A DNA stretch of 64,000 bases from DAOUMU01 sp034409055 (GTDB lineage: Bacteria > Chloroflexota > Anaerolineae > 4572-78 > J111). The translations under genes were made by a program, and so were the position numbers. Below, in pieces: positions 10,301 to 16,786 of the stretch (positions are counted from its first letter, which is position 1; each line of letters starts with the position of its first letter). The notes under the pieces are model-generated. The model ran no database searches. It was not told where the DNA came from and saw only the letters and a list, made by a program, of their open reading frames with translations. The DNA lies in contig DAOUMU010000411.1 in the NCBI GenBank assembly GCA_034409055.1, positions 1 through 64,000 on the forward strand, given 5' to 3'.

Positions 10301-10422
10301 TAGAGCCAGGGCAATATACCTTGACTGTGGGACTATATCGCTTTGACACTGGGCAGCGGCTGGCAGTGCCCACTGCCGCAGATAACAGTTTGCCATTGAC
10401 CAGTGTCAGTTTGGAACAATAA
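7303..10422 (+). CDS. Multi-pass GT-C-type membrane glycosyltransferase (DUF2142-like) with complete A-B-C-D modules
   Basis: 1039 aa from ATG 7303; a TTG at 7297 overlapping the previous stop is an alternative. Residues ~10-485 are multi-pass, with PLSKAPDEYVHFLYSRF after TM1 (the acidic motif shared with 1878 and 38365) and SAVLNDENLLGV later. The extracellular part has all four modules: A ~490-640 (LELTGYDSQ, QGRYPVRAWDPGD), B ~648-755 (FDLWQGD, LVGPDGQRRRP), C ~760-905 (IRLLGYDLSLRRVQPGQG, GGYDRLPKE, WVPGEVVSDG) and D ~912-1039 (LQGYDLE, YPTSLWDAGEII, GLYRFDTGQRL). It is the clearest template for reading the shorter relatives. Close paralogue of 38365-41481, about 28 kb away, so a duplication is likely. 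Confidence 0.78.
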   Translation: MISKWLRRHGLLLLITISYVILAGLNSITIPLSKAPDEYVHFLYSRFIVENGRLPVTVAERQVAGYKADQPPLYYGLVALATGWIETEGPPTLKMTWDSSRRKLVDIVLPRAMIVRTEDETWPYRGEILAWMVGRWFSIFLGVVTIVLVYMIALENFSVPSAKPQMPNPNFLALTAAATLAFIPRFTFISAVLNDENLLGVIIGLYFLGIVRLVKDQGGFWNLALVGVTMGLAVVTKYSAVVLPSEFLIVLVILAWRQRQYWRKWYRPLLVVAAASFIASGWWFVFQTWHFNQIEELGWLAGTVRPLIAGDEVEPGSTTFFVAGVLTGTATEADNPKKEAEGPVWEWINLLFTEFWEVEVFGQPPLYPPIYTVLLMGAICLIAAIGWGLLWRRNRPEHRLWLVLLLLHMLIFALLPFARYLINGRIYDTAQARYIVFSGAPAVGILLAWGVATFAGQKYQRLGLLGLVGVMFALSVARLYHYHTAFPPPLPVRTDPALAAHPAQPLSVVFDDGLELTGYDSQVTKDGHSLRVALYWQSLAYAYEDYLMELSLLDDQHQVVAQTMAHPAQGRYPVRAWDPGDTVRVEITLPLIGLTPQIYSLQLRLIGWQGPLLAGSLERIDLGSVDVPGSEPYAPGRRFVSGRSLLTGFDLWQGDTIVPRWPTYRYLADIPVSIAYDASTSNIEARLWLVGPDGQRRRPLAGTGQSYTFIVDYDWPSGAYQLKTELWQSDQLLDQALSDFVLTVENRPIPFEPPPMDYRVEANFGDKIRLLGYDLSLRRVQPGQGLPLVLHWQALQRMKESYVIFDRLLDQNQAVWGGYDRLPKEIYDTFLWVPGEVVSDGFAVPVDLEAPHGVYHLHIGLYQQSLGQAESLPLVQAGQTIDATSVTIGPIKVGGPPPGATVTDIAPQVPRQDMLGEPPVFSLQGYDLEQATGELHLILYWRGETRVDVDYTTFVHLSDAQGQVVAQRDAPPGGGLYPTSLWDAGEIIADPIVLLIPPEVEPGQYTLTVGLYRFDTGQRLAVPTAADNSLPLTSVSLEQ

Positions 10423-10427
10423 ATTCG

Positions 10428-10456
10428 TTGACTGGATTTACGATTGCTCTTAAAAT
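10428..10456 (+). promoter_or_regulatory. Sigma70-type promoter candidate
   Basis: TTGACT (10428-10433), a 17-nt spacer and TAAAAT (10451-10456) lie upstream of the gene at 10495, just after the stop of the preceding gene. Five of six bases match consensus in each hexamer. Confidence 0.55.
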
Positions 10457-10494
10457 CACCCGATCCGTAAAAATATGGTGGTAAACCTATCCCA

Positions 10495-12018
10495 ATGAAC
10501 CGTTTTAGAGATCTTGTTTTTCTGAAAAACAATTTGCTTGATTATCTGATCGTATTGGCCATTGGCTTGGGCATATTGTTGTTCTTCTTTTATTTTCAAA
10601 GTTTCTCAAAATTAAGCTGGTCTGATGAGATCGTATACGCGGTGATGGGGCGCAACATTGTCAATGGTCAAGGTGTTATCTCTAACTTTTATCATCCCAA
10701 ATCTATTTTGGCAAAAGGATTCCCATTAGGGGATGCTCATATACCGGGGCATACATTTTTCTTGGCTTTATCGTTTTTGTTGCTAGGCCAAACTGAGTAT
10801 GCCGCTTTCTTTCCTAACCATGTAGCCTATGTGCTTTCAGGGATATTACTGTTTTGGCTCAGTAGCAATTTGGGTAATAGATGGGCTGGTTTTGGCACGT
10901 CATTACTTTTCTACTTATTTCCTCCGATAATCAGTTATGCAAACTCGGCCATGGCTGAACTGACTTTGATCTTTGTGAGCATTGTCTATTTTGCTATTTG
11001 GTATAAGGCGTTAACAAATCCTAAAAGGGTTTATTCTATTTTGTTAGTTATTATTTTAGGATTGGGGATGACGATCAGGGAAACATTTATACTTTTTTTA
11101 CCATCAGCGTTGTATGTGTTATGGCTATGGCCAAAACAAGAGCGAGTAAAAACGGGGATTTATTTTGGTATGATATTTATCCCTTATATACTTTTTATTT
11201 TTTGGCCTTTTTATCAAGCAAAAGCATCTTATCCTCATATTCTGTCCAGTATCATGGACCTGGAAACTCAAAGCGTCATTTTAGAAGAATTGTTAGTTAT
11301 CACAGTGTCAAACATTAAAGCAACACTATCGCTTGGTGGTGCGAGTGTGTGGCGTTTGGCTTACATCGCTCAGTATCTGACCGTAGTATTTATAGCCGTA
11401 CTCTATTTTAAGTTCTCGAAGATTGAAAAACAGATAGTCATCTACGTGCTATTCAGTTATTTGGCGAACTTTTTTGGATTGGTGGCCATATACCCTTGGT
11501 GGGGTTGGACGGGCATCCGCCTTTTTATGTTCATTATGCCCCCGGCTCTGATATTAATTGGCTGTGCAATTTCTCGCTTAAAATTTCCTTGGCTAAAATA
11601 TGGGACGATTTCCCTGGCAGCTTGTTTTTTGTTATACGCTTCAGTTCAAGCCAACTTTGGCTTAACTAAACATCGTTTAGAGGCATATGAACGTGAGCAA
11701 AGAACTGCTGAGCTTATAAAAACGCATATTGGTCAATTCCAGCCTCGAGCAGTCATGGCGGATAAAGCTTTTTTGTACGGCTGGCAAGCCTATCCTGTTA
11801 TCGTTGTTTGGCGGGTCACCCAAGATCCGAAACAGGCTAGAGTCCTTGAGGAGTATATATCTTTTGATGTGGTTGTTGTAAAGGAAGAAGATAAATATCG
11901 GTTAATAGATGGTGTTAGGCAAGGTGTGCTTAAGGGTAATTATCAGTTAGTGAATGAAACACCGTTCGAAGGGTACCATGTATTTATAAATGCGGACAGA
12001 TTGCAAGTGCATAAATAG
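10495..12018 (+). CDS. GT39-like multi-pass membrane glycosyltransferase without beta modules
   Basis: 507 aa from ATG 10495. Hydrophobic helices run from residue ~16 to ~390. SWSDEIVYAVMGRNI shortly after TM1 gives the Asp-Glu pair (D44, E45) of GT39/PMT_2 proteins, and DAHIPGHTFFLAL fits the second external region. The last ~110 residues are soluble and look like the small extracytoplasmic tail of simple GT39 proteins (MADKAFLYGWQAYPV). Unlike its neighbours it has no beta-sandwich modules, and its DNA is clearly richer in A and T, suggesting a different origin. It has its own promoter candidate about 40-65 nt upstream. Confidence 0.72.
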   Translation: MNRFRDLVFLKNNLLDYLIVLAIGLGILLFFFYFQSFSKLSWSDEIVYAVMGRNIVNGQGVISNFYHPKSILAKGFPLGDAHIPGHTFFLALSFLLLGQTEYAAFFPNHVAYVLSGILLFWLSSNLGNRWAGFGTSLLFYLFPPIISYANSAMAELTLIFVSIVYFAIWYKALTNPKRVYSILLVIILGLGMTIRETFILFLPSALYVLWLWPKQERVKTGIYFGMIFIPYILFIFWPFYQAKASYPHILSSIMDLETQSVILEELLVITVSNIKATLSLGGASVWRLAYIAQYLTVVFIAVLYFKFSKIEKQIVIYVLFSYLANFFGLVAIYPWWGWTGIRLFMFIMPPALILIGCAISRLKFPWLKYGTISLAACFLLYASVQANFGLTKHRLEAYEREQRTAELIKTHIGQFQPRAVMADKAFLYGWQAYPVIVVWRVTQDPKQARVLEEYISFDVVVVKEEDKYRLIDGVRQGVLKGNYQLVNETPFEGYHVFINADRLQVHK

Positions 12019-12108
12019 ATTGGGTGTGTTTCAATTTGAATAAAACGACGCTTGTACTGGACTAAAACGATAAGCGGTTGACATTTTGAACTATTGGCAG
12101 GTTATGCG

Positions 12109-13122
12109 GTGTATTGGTTTGGCTATTTTCTCATCCTATTTTTAGGGTGTGGTGGGCTGATGGCGCTCTTGTTTTTGTGGCGTCGTCGGGCTAAAACGTC
12201 TTGTCTTCTAGAAAATTTCATTCTGGTAACCCTGTCCATATTCATCACTCTGATGGCTTTGGAGTTTTACTTTAAAGTTTTCTTTGCTGAAACCGATAAT
12301 TTTGATACACTGGCCCGGAGAAATTGGCGTGAACAATACTATAGGGACACGTTTAACTCTTTCGGCTACCGGGATAAGGAGTGGACGGATGAAATGGTTG
12401 CCGGCAAGATTAAAGTGATGGTCGTCGGGGACTCCTTTGTAGAGGGGGTTGGTATCGAAAATCCAGGAGACCGCTTCTCCGACCAGCTTGCTCAGATGCT
12501 TGGCCCGGGATACGTCGTCTTTAATCTAGGTCGAAGAGGGGCCAACACGAGCCAGGAAATTGAAACCATCATTGAATATCCGTATTCACCTGATGTTCTT
12601 ATTCTTTCCTACGTCATTAATGATGTTGAAGGTGTCGCCAGGGGACGCAGATTTGATGAACCCGACAAGCCTCAGGTTTCCCCGATATTATCGCCGTTGG
12701 TGCAAAATTCCTACGCCTTTAATTTTCTCTACTGGCGAATATTTCGCCTGTTTCAAAGTAAGCAGCCTGATCTTAAATGGCAGTGGTTACTGAGTTCTTA
12801 TGATGATCCTGAGATATGGTGGTTGCATCAGCAAGAGTTGCTTTCTATTTATGAGGGGACACAAGCTGAGCAGATTCCATTATTGGTAGTCGTTTTTCCC
12901 AGCATGGTCTACGTCGAAGACAGCCAGATTATCACTGAGCGTATCCTTGATCTGTATGAGAAACAAGGGGTACCGACAGTTGATGTATCCGATTTGATAC
13001 AAGATGTACCTCCAGATGATCGTTTAGCCAGTTCAGTAGACGCCCATCCCAGTGAACTTGTGCATAGACTTGTCGCTGAGACATTATACGATATGTTTGT
13101 TGAGATGGGACTGGTTAAATGA
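12109..13122 (+). CDS. Membrane-anchored SGNH/GDSL hydrolase-like protein
   Basis: 337 aa from GTG 12109, chosen because it gives MYWFGYFLIL, matching the start of the paralogue at 52023 (MTYWLGYTLIL); TTG 12094 would add five residues. Two TM helices (~4-25 and ~35-55) precede an extracytoplasmic SGNH domain. Block I is VVGDSFVEGVG with the nucleophilic Ser, block III is YVINDVEG with the oxyanion Asn, and block V is DAHPSELVH with the Asp-x-x-His pair, so the enzyme looks active. SGNH proteins in glycan loci usually act as O-acetylesterases or O-acetyltransferases; the substrate is unknown. It overlaps the next gene by 4 nt (ATGA), suggesting translational coupling. Confidence 0.75.
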   Translation: MYWFGYFLILFLGCGGLMALLFLWRRRAKTSCLLENFILVTLSIFITLMALEFYFKVFFAETDNFDTLARRNWREQYYRDTFNSFGYRDKEWTDEMVAGKIKVMVVGDSFVEGVGIENPGDRFSDQLAQMLGPGYVVFNLGRRGANTSQEIETIIEYPYSPDVLILSYVINDVEGVARGRRFDEPDKPQVSPILSPLVQNSYAFNFLYWRIFRLFQSKQPDLKWQWLLSSYDDPEIWWLHQQELLSIYEGTQAEQIPLLVVVFPSMVYVEDSQIITERILDLYEKQGVPTVDVSDLIQDVPPDDRLASSVDAHPSELVHRLVAETLYDMFVEMGLVK

Positions 13123-15137
13123 GTACTATCTTGCCCAATAAAAGATTAGGGGACGCGCTAAAGTTACCTCGCCAAGAAATTATAGCAGCCTGTCTGGTAT
13201 TGGCCTGGGTCGTCGTTGCCTGGACTCTTGATAGTTTCCTCAATCCTACCATCCGATCTACAGACTTAAATATTATGGCCACCATCGTGGCGAAAGATAT
13301 GGATGCCACGCTCTTTGCCCGTGACAACCTGTTCGCCAATGATGAGTTATATGGATTATACACCCCGCTCTATCGTTGGGTGATTGCTCAGATGTGGCAG
13401 ATTGGGGGAACGTTTGAAACCGGATTAGCTTTGTTGGTACCGCCTGTTCTGGGCATATATCTGGCCGGTATGTTCATTCTACTGCGGTGGGTTACTGGTA
13501 ATGGATGGATTGCTCTGGGTTTAACTGTAGCCTCTGCTCATTATCAGACAACTATGGGGGATGGGGTGTGGGGAGTAGGCGGCTCGTCGGCTATGTTGTC
13601 TCGAACTTTATTTATGCCGGCCATTCCTGTCATCATGCTAATTTTTCTCCACTTACTGCCGTCACCGACTTGGCGCAAAGGGTTGGTATTTGGCTTAATC
13701 CTTGGTCTGGTTACAAATTTGCATCCGGTTTCAGGTTTTCATCTGTTAGCTTTACTATCTGCTTTGTTAATTTTAGTTCACGGCAGCCGTTATCAGGGGT
13801 GGCAGACCCTGGGAGCTATTGGACTGACCGCAGTAATTGGGGCCTGGCCTGTTACCTGGAATTTTATCCAAAATTCAGGTAAACCGATCGGCGATCATGT
13901 GACCTTCGCAGTTTTTAGCCAAATCGTGGCTAAACGGTATCGTATGCCTTTTTATCCCGATACCTTTGAATGGCCTATGTTCGATCTCCGGCTGACTCGA
14001 CCCACGCTTGATGGACTGGTCTGGTTTTATTTTGTTCTGGCTCTTTTAGCGTTGTTATTTTATGTGTGGGGCTTCCGTCGCTGGCTTGGTTTAGTAAAAT
14101 GGGGTTGGTTGATCGGTGGTTTAATTACGGTTGCCTATGCTTATATGATTGCTATGTTCCATATGACCTTTCTTTTTGCGGTCGTCGCCTTTTATATTGT
14201 ATACCGGTTTTGGCAAGGGAAATATGCCAGGTTAGATGGCTGGTTGATTGTACTAACAGGGCTGGTTGTACTCTACTCATTTGTTGGATATTACCTGCTG
14301 GTGTTTATCTGGCGGACGTTTGAAGTATGGTCGCTGACCTCCCTGCTCGTAGAATATGCCAGAGCAGCTCGCTTTGTTTATCTACCGATCTATCTGTTGG
14401 CTGGATTGGGTGGCGTGGCTTTGATAAAGGTACTTGAGAACAACTTTAGCCTTGTTGCCAAATATGGTGATACTGCTTTACCCCTGACCGTGGCCATTAT
14501 TTTTGGCCTGGCCCCAACTGTTCTATTTGGCGCTCATCGCCAGTTATCCACTACCTTGATGGCAATCGCCATCTTGATTTTGTTGTCTGTTACCATTTTT
14601 TTGATGCTGGCAAACATTCATTGGACCCCAGGAAAAACTTATCTGTCTCTAGGCGTTGTCGGGCTGATCTTATTTGGACCGCTTGGCCCATTTTTGACAG
14701 ATTATATGCCTGTACCAACCAGAAATTTTTTAAGCCCAACTGGCTGGCAAGTTCAGTCGATTTCGCAGAATGATGCTGATTTGTACGACTGGGTCTTGCA
14801 AAATACAGCTCCTGAGGCTTTATTCTATAGTTGTTTTGAGCATAAAACCCTGACCTATTTCCGGCGCGTAACCCAACGTAGCTTGACCCATAACTGGAAA
14901 GATCTCTCTTTTGCCGTCCATAATAGAGCAGCCCTTATCTCGGCTTACGATAAATATCAGGATTTTCAAGGGGCTTGTAGTGACTTTGATCATTTGATAG
15001 CCGCCGTACATCGCTCTGGGGCTGATTACCTCCTGATCTCCAGTGATGGGGCAGCCGACTTTCTGGATGAAGCCTGTTTTGTGAATGAAAAATATGCGGT
15101 GTTTGCCATAGATCAAGAGGGGTGCCTTTCAAAATAA
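13119..15137 (+). CDS. Multi-pass membrane protein, GT-C-like, four-Cys ectodomain (paralogue 1 of 3)
   Basis: 672 aa, ATG overlapping the previous TGA. About eleven TM helices span ~20-530. After TM1 comes a conserved loop (STDLNIMATIVAKDMDA, then YTPLYRW), shared with the proteins at 16783 and 18767, and TNLHPVSGFH mid-protein. The acidic first loop fits a GT-C fold but no named family is recognised with certainty. The C-terminal ~130 residues form a soluble domain with RSLTHNWKDL and four cysteines in positions conserved in all three paralogues (FYSC, GAC, EACF, GC), which could make two disulfides outside the cell. Best guess: transferase or carrier-handling membrane protein of the glycan pathway; function not established. 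Confidence 0.65.
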   Translation: MSTILPNKRLGDALKLPRQEIIAACLVLAWVVVAWTLDSFLNPTIRSTDLNIMATIVAKDMDATLFARDNLFANDELYGLYTPLYRWVIAQMWQIGGTFETGLALLVPPVLGIYLAGMFILLRWVTGNGWIALGLTVASAHYQTTMGDGVWGVGGSSAMLSRTLFMPAIPVIMLIFLHLLPSPTWRKGLVFGLILGLVTNLHPVSGFHLLALLSALLILVHGSRYQGWQTLGAIGLTAVIGAWPVTWNFIQNSGKPIGDHVTFAVFSQIVAKRYRMPFYPDTFEWPMFDLRLTRPTLDGLVWFYFVLALLALLFYVWGFRRWLGLVKWGWLIGGLITVAYAYMIAMFHMTFLFAVVAFYIVYRFWQGKYARLDGWLIVLTGLVVLYSFVGYYLLVFIWRTFEVWSLTSLLVEYARAARFVYLPIYLLAGLGGVALIKVLENNFSLVAKYGDTALPLTVAIIFGLAPTVLFGAHRQLSTTLMAIAILILLSVTIFLMLANIHWTPGKTYLSLGVVGLILFGPLGPFLTDYMPVPTRNFLSPTGWQVQSISQNDADLYDWVLQNTAPEALFYSCFEHKTLTYFRRVTQRSLTHNWKDLSFAVHNRAALISAYDKYQDFQGACSDFDHLIAAVHRSGADYLLISSDGAADFLDEACFVNEKYAVFAIDQEGCLSK

Positions 15138-15187
15138 TGACCATGCTTACCTGCTAAGAAACAACTTGTTTCTGACCACTTAAAGAC

Positions 15188-15212
15188 CTGACAGGTTTTT
15201 AAAACCTGTCAG
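15188..15212. repeat. Perfect 12-bp-arm palindrome
   Basis: CTGACAGGTTTT and AAAACCTGTCAG are exact reverse complements separated by one T. It lies about 50 bp after the stop at 15137. It resembles dispersed palindromic repeats of Chloroflexota; a terminator role is possible but the T-tract is part of the stem. Confidence 0.75.
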
Positions 15213-15235
15213 ATCTGGGACGCTGATCAGTTGAT

Positions 15236-15265
15236 TTGCTAGACCCAATGTGAATAGTATATAAT
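15236..15265 (+). promoter_or_regulatory. Sigma70-type promoter candidate
   Basis: TTGCTA (15236-15241), an 18-nt spacer and a perfect TATAAT (15260-15265). It would give the SGNH gene at 15536 a leader of roughly 260 nt containing repeats. Confidence 0.5.
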
Positions 15266-15413
15266 CGAGGCTTGTTGTAAATTCAGGCTGCCCGGTTTAC
15301 AAGGTGACGTACAGTACTTGAAGGCTGAATAAATGGTGCTATGCGTTGCTTCTTTGTAGATAGGCGTTTCATCTATTGAGTGGTCTAAGCGGTTAGGCTA
15401 GTTTCCAGGGCAA

Positions 15414-15443
15414 AACGTAGGGGAGGTATCCCTATGCCTTGCC
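15414..15443. repeat. 30-bp dispersed repeat, copy 1
   Basis: This unit matches 18220-18249 at 28 of 30 positions (core ATCCCTATGCCTTGCC). Here it is intergenic; the other copy is inside a coding sequence. Confidence 0.8.
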
Positions 15444-15473
15444 GCTGGTGCATAGCGCGAAGTGTGCACCAGC
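15444..15473. repeat. Short inverted repeat
   Basis: GCTGGTGCA (15444-15452) and TGCACCAGC (15465-15473) are exact reverse complements around a 12-nt loop, directly after the 30-bp repeat and upstream of the SGNH gene. Confidence 0.6.
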
Positions 15474-15535
15474 TACAGTTTTACACTAAGTACCAGGCTG
15501 GGTGTTTCAACGTGACTTCTGTTAAACAGCAGAAC

Positions 15536-16786
15536 ATGGAAGGGCTTAACACTTCTTTTCTGCCAAATCTCAAAAATTTAATCTTTAAAGTTGGTCTGGC
15601 TATCATCTTGACTCTGCTTTTGTTGGAGGTGATAACCCGGGTTGTATGGTGGAATCGCCACGTTGTAACCCTGTTTGGCCGACCACTGACCTTACTGCCA
15701 CTACCTTTGGTAACTGAGCAGCAAGCCGAAATTTTGGCGGAGTGGACCAAAACCCCGGATTCCTACGTGCAATTCGATCCGGTTTTGGGCTGGAGTATCA
15801 GACCAAATACCAGGGCTGAACTGGAAGGCGTGATTTATACCAGTAATAGCGCCGGGATGCGCAGCCTGCGCGAATATCCTCTGGAGAAGGTAGAAGGTAT
15901 TACCCGCATTGGTACTTTTGGCCCTTCTTTTACTCACAGCGATGAGGTTCCCGACGATGCCACCTGGCAGGCACAAATGGAACAGGCGCGGCCCGATTTG
16001 GAGGTGATGAATTGGGGCGTGGGCGGTTATGGTACCGACCAGGCATTTCTGCGTTATAAAACCCAGGGGGCGGCTTACCAGCCGGATATTGTCATTATTG
16101 GTTTTGAAGAAGACAACCTGCGGCGAAATGTCAACCGCTTTCGCCCGTTCTTCCGCCGCCAAACTGGCTTACCCCTGACTAAACCGGTTTTTATCACCGA
16201 GGGGAACGGGTTGAAGCTGCTTGAAACCCCTTTTGCTGATTTTGAGAGCTTGCGAGATAGCCTGCTAGACGATCCTGATGGTTTCTTAGACACGGTTTGC
16301 CCCCATGATTATTACTGTCACCGCCCTCTTTACCAGCCGATGGCTCTTGACATCTTCAAGAGTTTTCGCTTCTTTCGCACTCTGGCTCATGAGATCAATC
16401 GAGCCAGCCAGCCCAAATCTTCTTCGGTTCACGATCCGTACATACAGCGAGTCAACTTACTGCTGATTCAGGTGTTTGTAGAAGAGGTCATCCGTAATGG
16501 ATCTATCCCGGTCGTGTTGGTTTTTCCGGAGCGTCAATCAATAGAGGCTCACGAAAGAGGGGAAGAAACGGCTTACAAAGCCGGTGTAACCCTGCTGAAG
16601 GAGCAGGGACTCCTGGTCATAGATCTAGCGCCTGCTTTTGCGCACGCTAAAATAACAGAAAATGCGGATTACCTGGATTACTATGCCAGTGATGGCGGAC
16701 ATTTTAACCAGTTAGGCAATTACATTGTTAGTCAGACAGTATTGGCCCACCTCTGCCAGGAGGGGATTTTGAGGAATTGCTCATGA
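15536..16786 (+). CDS. SGNH/GDSL hydrolase-like protein with altered block I
   Basis: 416 aa from ATG 15536 (MEGLNTSFLP). The open frame extends back to 15434 but that part is repeat sequence; GTG 15512 is another option. One TM helix (~16-38) anchors the protein. The SGNH domain has TFGPSFTHSDE where GDS is expected: Ser is kept, the preceding Asp is Pro. Block III is loose (IGFEEDNLRRN), and block V is intact (DGGHFNQLGN). The family normally cleaves or transfers acyl esters on glycans; the altered block I makes activity less certain. It ends in an ATGA overlap with the four-Cys membrane protein at 16783, repeating the SGNH plus membrane-protein pairing seen at 12109/13119. Confidence 0.7.
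   Translation: MEGLNTSFLPNLKNLIFKVGLAIILTLLLLEVITRVVWWNRHVVTLFGRPLTLLPLPLVTEQQAEILAEWTKTPDSYVQFDPVLGWSIRPNTRAELEGVIYTSNSAGMRSLREYPLEKVEGITRIGTFGPSFTHSDEVPDDATWQAQMEQARPDLEVMNWGVGGYGTDQAFLRYKTQGAAYQPDIVIIGFEEDNLRRNVNRFRPFFRRQTGLPLTKPVFITEGNGLKLLETPFADFESLRDSLLDDPDGFLDTVCPHDYYCHRPLYQPMALDIFKSFRFFRTLAHEINRASQPKSSSVHDPYIQRVNLLLIQVFVEEVIRNGSIPVVLVFPERQSIEAHERGEETAYKAGVTLLKEQGLLVIDLAPAFAHAKITENADYLDYYASDGGHFNQLGNYIVSQTVLAHLCQEGILRNCS

Larger units (their letters stand above)
15138..15535. other. 398-bp intergenic region with palindromes and a promoter candidate
   Basis: No gene is seen here. It holds a 12-bp-arm palindrome (15188-15212), a promoter candidate (15236-15265), a 30-bp repeat unit shared with 18220-18249 (15414-15443) and a small hairpin (15444-15473). 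The frame of the next gene is open back to 15434, but this piece is repeat-derived and probably not protein-coding. Confidence 0.6.

Noticed and set aside
15188..15212. Rho-independent terminator
   Set aside because: It is a perfect palindrome with T and A runs in the stem centre, not a GC stem followed by a T-tract; listed as a repeat instead.
15434..15535. N-terminal extension of the SGNH protein at 15536
   Set aside because: The first 34 codons come from the dispersed 30-bp repeat and hairpin; the SGNH anchor helix starts after ATG 15536.
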